From NCBI RefSeq assembly GCF_902859895.1, contig NZ_CADIKM010000002.1:124001-188000 (forward strand): a stretch of 64,000 nt of DNA, written 5' to 3'. Source of the DNA: Pararobbsia alpina. Lineage in GTDB: Bacteria; Pseudomonadota; Gammaproteobacteria; Burkholderiales; Burkholderiaceae. The position numbers were made by a program, and so were the translations under genes. This document shows, one piece after another, positions 53,477 through 64,000 of this stretch; position 1 is the stretch's first letter, and the number at the start of each line of letters is the position of its first letter. The notes beneath the pieces were generated by a model, which saw only the letters and a list, made by a program, of their open reading frames with translations, ran no database searches and was not told the origin of the DNA.

Positions 53477-55566
53477 CGACCGACTTCGATTTCGATCCTG
53501 CGTCGATGCGCGCGGGTGACCCTCGTTCGACGACCTCGCGCAAGGCGCTGCTCACGCGCCTGCGCCAATCGCAGTATTCAGAAGAAAAATACCTGCGCGC
53601 CCAGGAAAACGGCGATGCCCCGCCGCAGCGGCCGAGCGTCTCGCCGCGCGGCGAGCCGCCGCGCGACTGGGATGTGATCGTGATCGGCGGCGGGGCGACC
53701 GGGCTCGGCGTTGCAGTCGACGCGGTCAGCCGCGGCTTTCGGACCCTCCTGCTCGAACAGCGCGACTTCGCGAGCGGCACGTCGAGCAAGGCGACCAAAC
53801 TCGTCCATGGTGGCGTGCGCTATCTCGCGCAACGCAATTTCCCGCTCGTCAAGGAAGCGCTTCACGAGCGCGGCCTACTGCTGAAGAACGCTCCGCATCT
53901 GGCCCAGCCGCTCGGTTTTGTCGTGCCCGCCTACCGGTTCCTCGAGAAACCGCTCTATCAGATCGGACTCAAGGTCTACGACTTCCTCGCCGGGCCGTTG
54001 AACCTCGGGCGAAGCCGGGGGCTGTCGCGCGACAAGACTCTGGAAGCGGCGCCCACGCTCGCCGGCGAGCATCTGCGCGGCGGCGTGCTCTATTACGATG
54101 CGCAGTTCGACGATGCACGGCTGGCGATTGCCCTCGCACGCACGGTGTTCGATCAGGGCGGCCTCGCGCTCAACTACATGCGCGTGTCGGGTTTTCTCAA
54201 GTACCAGGACCCGAACTTCCCGCTCTCTACTCAACGGATCTCGGGCGTCGAGACCGTCGACGTGGAAACCGGCGAGACGTTTCGCCTGACCGCGCATTGC
54301 GTCATCAATGCGACCGGCGTCTGGGTCGATGGCATGCGCGAACTCGACGACGCCAACGCCCATGCAATGGTCAAGCCGAGCCAGGGCACCCATCTCGTAC
54401 TGTCGCGCGAGTTCCTGCCCGGCGATGCGGCGATCCTGGTGCCGCGCACCGAGGACGGCCGCGTGCTGTTCGTGGTGCCCTGGCTCGGCCACACGCTGAT
54501 TGGTACGACCGACACGCCGCGCAGCGATCTCGCGCTCAAGAACCCCACCGACCCGGCACCGCTCGAAGACGAAATCGACTTCATTCTCGAGGCCGCCGCG
54601 CGCTACCTGACCCGCGCGCCGGGCCGCAGCGACGTGCTGTCGGCCTGGGCCGGGTTGCGCCCGCTCGTGAAGGAGGCCGAGGCCAGCAAGACGCCGACCT
54701 CCAAGTTATCGCGCGAGCATACGATTGCGGTCTCCCCCTCCGGGCTTCTGACTGTGACGGGCGGCAAGTGGAGCACCTATCGGAAGATGGCCGAGGACGT
54801 GCTCGATGCCGCGTTCGTCGCACACCTGCTCGAAGTGCGGCCGTGCGAGACCGAGGCGCTGCGGCTGCACGGCGCGCCGAAGCCGGACGCATCGCCCGGT
54901 GCGACACCGGGCCGTGCGGCGGCGAGCAGGCATGTGGCCGCGGGCATGTCTGCATTCGCCGCTCCGGCACCCGACATCGTGGACAAGGCGGACCGGCCGG
55001 ACGACACAGACGCTGCGCCAGCCGACACTCCGGCGGCAGCTGCGGCCGAAGGCAGCCTGGTATCCGGCGATCCGGGCGGCGGCACGGCATCCTCCCGCGC
55101 ACCGGCAAACCACCATCCGGACCTTGCTATCTACGGCACGGACGCCGCGCTGGTCGCCAGTCTCGAAGGTGCGGACGAGCCGATCGTGCCGCAATTCGAT
55201 CTCACGATTGCGCAGGTTCGTTACGCGGCGCGCTGTGAATTTGCGCGCACCGTCGAAGACGTGCTCGCGCGCCGCCACCGCGGCCTGCTGCTCAATGCGC
55301 GCGCGGCGCTCGCGGCGGCCCCGCGCGTCGCGCTGACACTCGCCACCGAGCTCGGCCACTCGCCGGTCTGGATCGAGAAGCAGCTGAAGGAGTTTGCGAA
55401 AATCGCCGAACCCTATCGGGTGACACGGCGCGAAGGCGATCTGCCGCCGCCGTCGGGCCTTCCCTCTCAGCCGGCGCCGGATCGTCTGCCGGACACCCTG
55501 CCGGCCTCGCCGGTGCAGGTGCCGGCCGAGACCGATCTCGAACCGTCGATGCTGCGCTCCAATTGA
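53473..55566 (+). CDS. glpD: FAD-dependent glycerol-3-phosphate dehydrogenase with a low-complexity insert
   Basis: A 697-residue GlpD-type enzyme. Dinucleotide motif VIVIGGGATGLGVAVDAVS, the FAD-family block GTSSKATKLVHGGVRYLAQR, and substrate-side motifs GGVLYYDAQFDDARLAIALA, VINATGVWVDGM and WAGLRPLV. The C-terminal DAO_C domain (about 545-640) has QVRYAARCEFARTVEDVLAR. Between them lie about 75 residues (469-545) rich in Ala, Pro and Asp, and a Pro-rich tail ends the protein; usual homologues are near 500-550. Respiratory dehydrogenase at the membrane. Overlaps the previous gene by four bases. Confidence 0.88.
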   Translation: MTTDFDFDPASMRAGDPRSTTSRKALLTRLRQSQYSEEKYLRAQENGDAPPQRPSVSPRGEPPRDWDVIVIGGGATGLGVAVDAVSRGFRTLLLEQRDFASGTSSKATKLVHGGVRYLAQRNFPLVKEALHERGLLLKNAPHLAQPLGFVVPAYRFLEKPLYQIGLKVYDFLAGPLNLGRSRGLSRDKTLEAAPTLAGEHLRGGVLYYDAQFDDARLAIALARTVFDQGGLALNYMRVSGFLKYQDPNFPLSTQRISGVETVDVETGETFRLTAHCVINATGVWVDGMRELDDANAHAMVKPSQGTHLVLSREFLPGDAAILVPRTEDGRVLFVVPWLGHTLIGTTDTPRSDLALKNPTDPAPLEDEIDFILEAAARYLTRAPGRSDVLSAWAGLRPLVKEAEASKTPTSKLSREHTIAVSPSGLLTVTGGKWSTYRKMAEDVLDAAFVAHLLEVRPCETEALRLHGAPKPDASPGATPGRAAASRHVAAGMSAFAAPAPDIVDKADRPDDTDAAPADTPAAAAAEGSLVSGDPGGGTASSRAPANHHPDLAIYGTDAALVASLEGADEPIVPQFDLTIAQVRYAARCEFARTVEDVLARRHRGLLLNARAALAAAPRVALTLATELGHSPVWIEKQLKEFAKIAEPYRVTRREGDLPPPSGLPSQPAPDRLPDTLPASPVQVPAETDLEPSMLRSN

Positions 55567-55595
55567 CACCAGCAGGGCCGCTGACATAAAGTCGC

Positions 55596-55950
55596 GTGGC
55601 GCGTCGGGAGAGCGCGGCGGATCGGACGATCCGCTGCCGCCGAAGGGGAACACCCGCAAACTCTCAGGCAAAAGGACCGTCGCGCCGAAAACCCGAAACG
55701 TCTCACTCGCCAGACCCGGATCGACTGAATCGATCCCGACGCTCGCGAAGCAAGCGTTTCACCCGGTTTTTGCATCTCTGGAGAGCGGCAGCGGCCAGCG
55801 CCCGCATGATCGACGCGCAGGCCGGCTGCCCACCGAAGGGGCAAGCGCAGCGGCGAACCGGATGGAACACCATCCGGCCAGCCAGGTCGAGTGAGCCGCC
55901 AGGCTCACGGGACCGCGCCATCTCTCAGGTAAAAGGACAGAGGGGATCAT
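55596..55950 (+). promoter_or_regulatory. Tandem glycine riboswitch
   Basis: Two glycine-aptamer cores occur in a row. The first (about 55596-55688) has CGTCGGGAGAGCG, CCGCCGAAGGGG and ACTCTCAGGCAAAAGGACCG. The second (about 55776-55945) has CTCTGGAGAGCG, CCGAAGGGGCAAGC and TCTCTCAGGTAAAAGGACAG. These match the class consensus GGGAGAG ... CCGAAGGGGCAA ... CTCAGG-AAAAGGAC. The tandem controls gcvTHP in response to glycine. A downstream hairpin GGCACCC (55972-55978) with GGGTGCC (55994-56000) may be its switchable element. Confidence 0.93.
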
Positions 55951-55971
55951 GCTTCGGCCGCATTGCGGCCG

Positions 55972-56000
55972 GGCACCCCTTTGAATTCCTTATGGGTGCC
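55972..56000 (+). promoter_or_regulatory. Hairpin in the riboswitch expression platform
   Basis: GGCACCC and GGGTGCC pair across a 15-base A/T-rich loop; the following TATTTGCTTCCTT is only modestly T-rich. Placed between aptamer 2 and the gcvT start (46 bases later), it can act as a terminator or sequester the ribosome site. Confidence 0.45.
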
Positions 56001-56045
56001 TATTTGCTTCCTTATAGGTACCGTATTGCCTGAGCCGCGACCCTG

Positions 56046-57161
56046 ATGACCGATCTCAAACAGACTCCGCTGAACGCTCTGCATCGTGCCGCGAACGCCC
56101 GCATGGTCGATTTCGGCGGTTGGGAGATGCCCGTCAACTACGGCTCCCAGATCGACGAGCACCGGGCAGTGCGCACTGACGCCGGCATGTTCGATGTCTC
56201 GCACATGTGCGTCGTCGACCTCGTCGGACCCGCCGGTTCCGATACCGTGCGGCGCTTCCTCCGTACCGCCGTCGCCAACAACGTGGACAAACTCACGACC
56301 CCGGGCAAGGCGCTTTACTCGTGCATGCTGAACCCGCAAGGCGGCGTGATCGACGACCTGATCATCTATTTCTTCCGCGACGATTTCTTCCGTCTCGTCG
56401 TCAATGCCGCCACGGCGGACAAGGATCTTGAATGGCTCGGCCGCCTCAACGCCGAAGGCGACTTCGGCCTGACGCTGACGCCGCGCCGCGACTTCGCGCT
56501 GATCGCCGTCCAGGGCCCGAACGCGCGCGCCAGGGTCTGGCAGGCATTGCCCTCCGTACGGTCCGCGACTGAAAACCTCAAGCCCTTCAACGCCGCAGTC
56601 ATCACCGATACCCCTTTCGGCGAGGCCATGGTCGCGCGCACCGGCTATACGGGTGAAGACGGCTTCGAGATCGCCCTGCCCGCGCGGCGCGCGGCGGAGT
56701 TCTGGCAAGCGCTGGCCGCCGCCGGCGTCCGCCCGTGCGGCCTCGGTGCGCGCGATACCCTGCGTCTCGAAGCGGGCATGAATCTCTACGGTCAGGATAT
56801 GGATGACGCCGTCTCGCCGCTCGATGCGGGCCTCGCGTGGACGGTCGAACTCGCCTCGGCACGCGACTTCGTCGGCAAGGCCGCGCTGCGCCCCGACGCG
56901 GCACAGGGCTTTGTCGGTCTGATCCTGCGCGAGGCGGGCGGCGTGCTGCGCGCGCACCAGAAAGTCGAGACTGCGCATGGCGACGGCGAAATCACGAGCG
57001 GCACGTTCTCGCCTTCGCTTCAACAGTCGATCGCGTTTGCGCGCGTGCCGGCAGGCGTCCGGGCCGGCGACGAGGTCAAAGTACGAATTCGCGACAAGGC
57101 ATTGTCCGCCAGCGTCGTTAAACTGCCATTCGTGCGCAATGGCAAGGCGCTCGTTTCCTGA
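56046..57161 (+). CDS. gcvT: Glycine cleavage system T protein (aminomethyltransferase)
   Basis: A 371-residue enzyme that moves the methylamine carbon from the lipoyl H protein to tetrahydrofolate. Family blocks: [55 protein letters not shown] and [18 protein letters not shown]; then [20 protein letters not shown]. Starts at ATG 56046, 37 bases before gcvH. First gene of the glycine-riboswitch unit. Confidence 0.95.
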   Translation: MTDLKQTPLNALHRAANARMVDFGGWEMPVNYGSQIDEHRAVRTDAGMFDVSHMCVVDLVGPAGSDTVRRFLRTAVANNVDKLTTPGKALYSCMLNPQGGVIDDLIIYFFRDDFFRLVVNAATADKDLEWLGRLNAEGDFGLTLTPRRDFALIAVQGPNARARVWQALPSVRSATENLKPFNAAVITDTPFGEAMVARTGYTGEDGFEIALPARRAAEFWQALAAAGVRPCGLGARDTLRLEAGMNLYGQDMDDAVSPLDAGLAWTVELASARDFVGKAALRPDAAQGFVGLILREAGGVLRAHQKVETAHGDGEITSGTFSPSLQQSIAFARVPAGVRAGDEVKVRIRDKALSASVVKLPFVRNGKALVS

Positions 57162-57198
57162 CAGCCGGTCTCCCCGAACAAACGATCAAGGAATCACC

Positions 57199-57579
57199 AT
57201 GACCATCCCAGCAGATCTGAAATACACCGAATCCCATGAATGGGTGCGCCTCGAAAGCGACGGCAGCGTCACGATCGGCATTACCGACCACGCGCAGGAA
57301 GCCCTCGGAGACATCGTCTTCCTCGAACTGCCGGAGGCTGGCAAGACCGTCAGCGCGGGTGACGCGATCGCCGTCATCGAATCGGTCAAGGCCGCTTCGG
57401 ATATCTACGCGCCGCTTTCGGGCGAGATCGTCGAGGCCAACGTCGCGCTGGCCGGCACGCCCGATCAGGTCAACAGCCAGCCCTATGGCTCGTGGCTCTT
57501 CAAGTTGAAGCCGACGGATGCCGCCGCACTGGACAAACTGCTGTCGGCCGAGGCCTACGGCGAATCGATCGGCGAATAA
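57199..57579 (+). CDS. gcvH: Glycine cleavage system H protein
   Basis: A 126-residue lipoyl carrier. [15 protein letters not shown] places the lipoylated Lys at 64. It starts [20 protein letters not shown]; a longer frame beginning at 56977 runs through gcvT and was dropped. AAGGAA precedes ATG 57199 by seven bases. It shuttles the aminomethyl group between the P and T proteins. It ends 153 bases before gcvP, a spacer in which I see no gene. Confidence 0.95.
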   Translation: MTIPADLKYTESHEWVRLESDGSVTIGITDHAQEALGDIVFLELPEAGKTVSAGDAIAVIESVKAASDIYAPLSGEIVEANVALAGTPDQVNSQPYGSWLFKLKPTDAAALDKLLSAEAYGESIGE

Positions 57580-57732
57580 GCCCCCAAGCCCCGTAAGCGG
57601 TGCGCGGCCACCCGCCTCGCCCCGACGCCGCGCCGGGGCCGCCAATCCGGTGGCCTCCTCCTTACACATGCGGGGCGAATCGGCGGGCAAGCTCAACCCG
57701 ATAAGGGGCCACCCAGCCATCAGGACCTTGCC

Positions 57733-60690
<2,958 letters not shown>

Positions 60691-60696
60691 TGAACA

Positions 60697-60729
60697 CGCT
60701 GGCCGACGGCGACAAGCCGCCGGCCAGCG
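60697..60729. terminator. Long GC-rich hairpin after gcvP
   Basis: CGCTGGCCGACGGC (60697-60710) and GCCGCCGGCCAGCG (60716-60729) pair with one mismatch round GACAA. No T-run follows (GTTAAC), so it may pause transcription or protect the gcv transcript end. Confidence 0.5.
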
Positions 60730-60775
60730 GTTAACATCACAGGCGTCGGACTATCCGGCAACGGGAGATAGGTGC

Positions 60776-61897
60776 ATGGTGGTGGTCAGCAAGATCTTGG
60801 CGCGGCAGGTGCGCGCCATACGGCAACGATATTTCCGTATGACCCTGGGCGCCGCCTTCGCGGCGGGCGTCCTGCTGTCGACGGCCGCCCAGGCCGCGAT
60901 GAATTTTTGTGCGGCCCCCGCCTTGCAGAACGGCGAACGCGAAGATGCGAACTCGAGCGTCCACGCGATGATCGTCGAGGCACAGACGCACATGAACGAC
61001 GTGCCCCACCCGCTGCCGCGTCTGCATACCGAGGGCACCCTGCCGCACGAGGGCATCCACGACGAATCCGTGGTTGCCGAGCGGGAACTCGACTTGATGC
61101 GCGACACCGCGCTCGCATGGCGCGCGACCGCCGACCCGCGCTTCCTGAAGATGGTCGACCGCTTCCTGCTGGCGTGGGTCAAGACCTACACGCCGAGTTT
61201 CAATCCGATCGACGAAAGCCACTTCGATTCGCTGATCCTTGCCTATGACCTGACCGCGAGTGCGCTGAGCGCCTCGACGCGCAACGCGACGATCAATTTC
61301 CTGCAGACGCTGGGCAACGGCTATATCACCCGGATCGACAATGCCAAACGGCCGCTCGACAGCACGTTTTCGAACAACTGGCAAAGCCATCGCGTCAAGC
61401 TCATCGCGATGAGCGCCTTCGCGCTCGACGACCGCAAGATGATCGAAGCCGCGCGGCGACTGTTTGCATCGCAGTTGCAGAACAATATCGGCGGCGACGG
61501 CCAAGTGCTCGACTATGACGAGCGCGACGCGATCCACTATGTCGTCTACGACCTCGAGCCGCTGACCATGGCCGCCCTTGCCGCCCGACGCCATCGGATC
61601 GACTGGCTGACCCAGCGCGCGCCGAATGGAGCAACCCTGCAGGCGGCGCTGAACTGGCTGGTGCCCTATGCGACGGGCAAGCAGAGCCACGACGAATTCG
61701 TTCATTCGAAGGTGCCGTTCGACGGGGCGCGCCGCGACGCCGGCGTACCCGGCTTCGGCGGCCCCTGGGACCCCAAGAACGCGGCCACGCTGTTTTACCT
61801 CGCTTCGCGGCTCGACAAACGCTATCTGCCGGTCGCGCAGCATCTCGCGGCGAAGCCGCCGGCCTGGCTCGGTGTCTGTCTGCCGACACCCGAGTGA
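60776..61897 (+). CDS. Alginate-lyase-family (PL5-like) exported protein
   Basis: A 373-residue protein with a signal peptide (about 22-42, LGAAFAAGVLLSTAAQAAM). It has the alginate-lyase domain: NFCAAPALQNGEREDANSSV near the mature N-terminus, NFLQTLGNGYITRIDNAKRP, NNWQSHRVKLIAMSAFALDD (the N-N-W-H-R pattern of the catalytic centre) and RDAIHYVVYDLEPLTMAALA. GGGAG lies about nine bases before ATG 60776. Family members cut mannuronate polymers; the natural substrate here is unproven. It interrupts the gcvTHP-sdaA order and ends 18 bases before sdaA. Confidence 0.8.
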   Translation: MVVVSKILARQVRAIRQRYFRMTLGAAFAAGVLLSTAAQAAMNFCAAPALQNGEREDANSSVHAMIVEAQTHMNDVPHPLPRLHTEGTLPHEGIHDESVVAERELDLMRDTALAWRATADPRFLKMVDRFLLAWVKTYTPSFNPIDESHFDSLILAYDLTASALSASTRNATINFLQTLGNGYITRIDNAKRPLDSTFSNNWQSHRVKLIAMSAFALDDRKMIEAARRLFASQLQNNIGGDGQVLDYDERDAIHYVVYDLEPLTMAALAARRHRIDWLTQRAPNGATLQAALNWLVPYATGKQSHDEFVHSKVPFDGARRDAGVPGFGGPWDPKNAATLFYLASRLDKRYLPVAQHLAAKPPAWLGVCLPTPE

Positions 61898-61915
61898 GCT
61901 CATAAAGGAGTGGTG

Positions 61916-63304
61916 ATGGCCGTCAGTGTGTTCGACCTCTTCAAGATCGGTATCGGTCCTTCGAGCTCCCATACGGTTGGACCGATGCGGGCTGCGCTGC
62001 TGTTCGCCGAAGCGCTCGAACGCGAAGGCCTTGCCGCGCAGGTGGCCTCCCTTCGCGTCGAACTCTACGGATCGCTTGGTGCGACCGGCAAAGGTCACGG
62101 CACCGATCGGGGCGTGATGTTCGGCCTGTCCGGCGAGGCCCCCGACACCATCGATCCGGCGACGCTCGGGCCCCGTATCGCCGCCATCCGCGAGAGCGGC
62201 ACGCTCTATCTGCTCGGCCGCTATCCGGTTCGGTTCAATGAACGCGAACACATCGTGTTCTACCGGCAAGCCCTGCCCGAACATCCGAACGGCCTGAAGC
62301 TCTACGCCCGCGACGCGGCCGGCGAACTCCTGCGCGCTTCGACCTACCTGTCGGTCGGCGGCGGCTTCGTGGTGACCGCGAGCGCACCTAACGTCAAAGT
62401 GCTCGCCGCCGCCGAACAGTTGCCCCATTCCTTTACAAGCGGCGACGAATTGCTTGCCCTCTGCGAGCACAAGCAACAGAGCATCGCGGAGCTCATGTGG
62501 GACAACGAACGTGTCTGGCGCAGCGACGCAGAGATTCGCGGCGGCTTGCTGAAGATCTGGGGCGTGATGCAGGCGTGCGTGTCACGCGGCTGCGGGATCG
62601 ACAACCCCGATGCGGACAAGGAACTGCCGGGGCCTTTTCACGTGCGGCGGCGCGCGCCGCAACTCTACCGCGCACTGCGCGAGAACCCCGAGGCGGCGTT
62701 GCGCGATCCTTTGTCCATGGTCGACTGGATCAACCTCTATGCGATCGCCGTCAACGAGGAAAATGCCGCGGGCGGACGCGTCGTCACGGCACCGACCAAT
62801 GGCGCGGCCGGCATCATCCCGTCCGTGCTTCACTACTACACGCGATGCGTGCCGAATGCGACCGATGACGGCGTGATTGATTTCCTGATGACGGCGGCCG
62901 CGATCGGCATCCTCTACAAGCTCAATGCCTCGATCTCCGGCGCCGAAGTCGGCTGCCAGGGCGAAGTGGGCGTTGCCTGCTCGATGGCCGCCGCCGGGCT
63001 CGCGGCCGTGCTCGGCGGCACGCCCAGGCAAGTCGAGAACGCTGCCGAAATCGGCATGGAACACAATCTCGGCCTCACATGCGACCCGGTCGGCGGACTT
63101 GTCCAGATTCCCTGCATCGAACGCAATGCAATGGGTGCGATGAAAGCCGTCAATGCCGCGCGCATGGCGATGCGCGGCGACGGCAGTCACTGCGTATCGC
63201 TCGATTCGGTGATCAAGACCATGCGCGAGACCGGCGCGGATATGAAGACGAAGTATAAGGAAACGTCGAGGGGCGGGTTGGCGGTGAATATCGTCGAGTG
63301 TTGA
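61916..63304 (+). CDS. sdaA: L-serine ammonia-lyase (iron-sulfur type)
   Basis: A 462-residue [4Fe-4S] serine dehydratase. It starts [20 protein letters not shown] then [14 protein letters not shown]; the C-terminal half holds the cluster Cys residues in [16 protein letters not shown] and [19 protein letters not shown], plus [24 protein letters not shown] is right before the GTG-GTG-ATG start region; ATG 61916 fits the family. It deaminates serine, made from glycine plus one-carbon units, to pyruvate. Confidence 0.95.
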   Translation: MAVSVFDLFKIGIGPSSSHTVGPMRAALLFAEALEREGLAAQVASLRVELYGSLGATGKGHGTDRGVMFGLSGEAPDTIDPATLGPRIAAIRESGTLYLLGRYPVRFNEREHIVFYRQALPEHPNGLKLYARDAAGELLRASTYLSVGGGFVVTASAPNVKVLAAAEQLPHSFTSGDELLALCEHKQQSIAELMWDNERVWRSDAEIRGGLLKIWGVMQACVSRGCGIDNPDADKELPGPFHVRRRAPQLYRALRENPEAALRDPLSMVDWINLYAIAVNEENAAGGRVVTAPTNGAAGIIPSVLHYYTRCVPNATDDGVIDFLMTAAAIGILYKLNASISGAEVGCQGEVGVACSMAAAGLAAVLGGTPRQVENAAEIGMEHNLGLTCDPVGGLVQIPCIERNAMGAMKAVNAARMAMRGDGSHCVSLDSVIKTMRETGADMKTKYKETSRGGLAVNIVEC

Positions 63305-63438
63305 AGTCGCCGTCATGCAGGGCGTACCCAGCGTTGCCGCCATCCCTGTGCGAATAGGGGGCACTTTCGTTCACTGTTCGGCATTTGAATCCGCAGTTTT
63401 GCAAAACATAATCGCTTCGCATGGACCGGGAAGTGGAT

Positions 63439-64000
63439 ATGGTAAAAACAATAGTGATTGTCGGAGCGGGGTTCAGCGGTACGGCTTTGGCCGTCAACCT
63501 TTTGCGAAGCGGTCATGCAAAGACGCCGCGTGTGATTCTGATCAATCGCTCCGGACGTATGGCGCGAGGTGTTGCATACGGGACCAATGATAGCCGCCAT
63601 CTACTCAATGTTCCCGCGGGAAATATGAGCCTGTTGCCCGATCAGCCGGACGGGTTCGTCGAATATTGCAGGCGCGTGGATCCGTCGATTACGCCAAAGT
63701 CATTCGTGTCGCGCGAAATTTACGGAAACTACCTGGAGCAATCTCTCACCGATGTCGAATGTCGGAACTCATCCGGTTCAGGGTTGACTCGCGTGGTCGG
63801 GGAGGTCGTACGCATCGAATCCATGGTGATGGCCGATTCACAACAGACGGCGGCCATCCACCTTCGCGATGGCAACACCCTTCATGCCGATCACGTTGTT
63901 TTGGCATGCGGCAATTTTGCGCCAGCCAGTCCGCCGCTTGAAGATTCCTCGTTTTATTCGAGCAAGCGCTATATTCGCGACCCGTGGCAGTCCGGTGCGC
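63439..64000 (+). CDS. FAD/NAD(P)-binding oxidoreductase, cut by the right edge
   Basis: The plus-strand frame is open to the end of the window with no stop, giving at least 187 residues. ATG 63439 begins MVKTIVIVGAGFSGTALAVN with the dinucleotide motif GxGxxG and is preceded by GGGAAGTGG; ATG 63421 is an alternative. It continues RMARGVAYGTNDSRHLLNVP, AGNMSLLPDQPDGFVEYCRR and VVLACGNFAPASPPLED. These match the NAD_binding_9 (FAD-NAD(P)-binding) family found in siderophore or amino-acid oxidation contexts. The substrate is unknown. Confidence 0.8.
   Translation, partial: MVKTIVIVGAGFSGTALAVNLLRSGHAKTPRVILINRSGRMARGVAYGTNDSRHLLNVPAGNMSLLPDQPDGFVEYCRRVDPSITPKSFVSREIYGNYLEQSLTDVECRNSSGSGLTRVVGEVVRIESMVMADSQQTAAIHLRDGNTLHADHVVLACGNFAPASPPLEDSSFYSSKRYIRDPWQSGA

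Noticed and set aside
60737-62476. 579-codon open frame antisense to the alginate-lyase and sdaA genes
   Set aside because: Same antisense-shadow composition and no family features; it spans two well-supported plus-strand genes.

Overview
The window is high-GC (roughly 60-65 %) and gene-dense, and it reads as chromosomal DNA of a betaproteobacterium, most likely family Burkholderiaceae (Burkholderia sensu lato or a close relative). This is inferred from gene content: a tandem glycine riboswitch before gcvTHP with sdaA nearby, a FisR-type sulfur module, egtBD, a fiu/piuC iron unit, a YadA-like adhesin and a LutABC-linked rhamnose cluster. I see no insertion sequence, integrase, prophage or CRISPR array. 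The only signs of turnover are gene remnants and lower-GC genes at 18.7-21.2 kb, next to a tRNA-Arg.

Layout. 0.3-3.3 kb: a SPINDLY-type O-GlcNAc transferase and a diheme cytochrome c. 3.4-10.7 kb (minus strand): an eight-gene unit behind a divergent TetR regulator, holding separate homologues of the two halves of plant Tm-1 (UPF0261 and PEP-hydrolase-like TIM barrel), an SRPBCC protein and a complete Liv-type ABC importer. 11.6-13.5 kb: a metallo-beta-lactamase-fold protein with altered metal ligands and a divergent LysR regulator. 13.6-18.7 kb: a sulfide/persulfide oxidation module (TSUP exporter, DUF442-SQR fusion, persulfide dioxygenase) with a sigma-54 promoter and a divergent FisR-like activator carrying the three sensor cysteines. 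18.7-21.3 kb: a decayed accessory stretch with PIN-toxin and OGT fragments plus a methyltransferase and a glycosyltransferase. 21.6-25.4 kb: a diheme cytochrome c5 and ergothioneine genes egtBD. 25.7-29.6 kb: a Fur-boxed siderophore receptor, piuC and a PepSY-type membrane protein.

29.7-43.2 kb: a full L-rhamnose locus. An ABC importer brings in the sugar. RhaM, rhamnose dehydrogenase, lactonase, RhmD and a second SDR then convert it by the non-phosphorylative diketo-hydrolase route. LutABC would re-oxidise the L-lactate formed. The final hydrolase is not in the cluster. 43.2-45.7 kb: a trimeric autotransporter behind a long inverted repeat. 45.8-50 kb: an aldo-keto reductase, a DUF3185 protein, a PhyH-type dioxygenase and a BTAD regulator. 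50.1-55.6 kb: a Rep/UvrD helicase, then a Gfo/Idh/MocA oxidoreductase overlapping a glycerol-3-phosphate dehydrogenase with a low-complexity insert. 55.6-63.3 kb: glycine riboswitch, gcvT-gcvH-gcvP, an alginate-lyase-family protein and sdaA, a glycine/serine catabolic block. The right edge cuts an FAD/NAD(P)-binding protein.

All functions are read from motifs and remembered family features. No database search was run.
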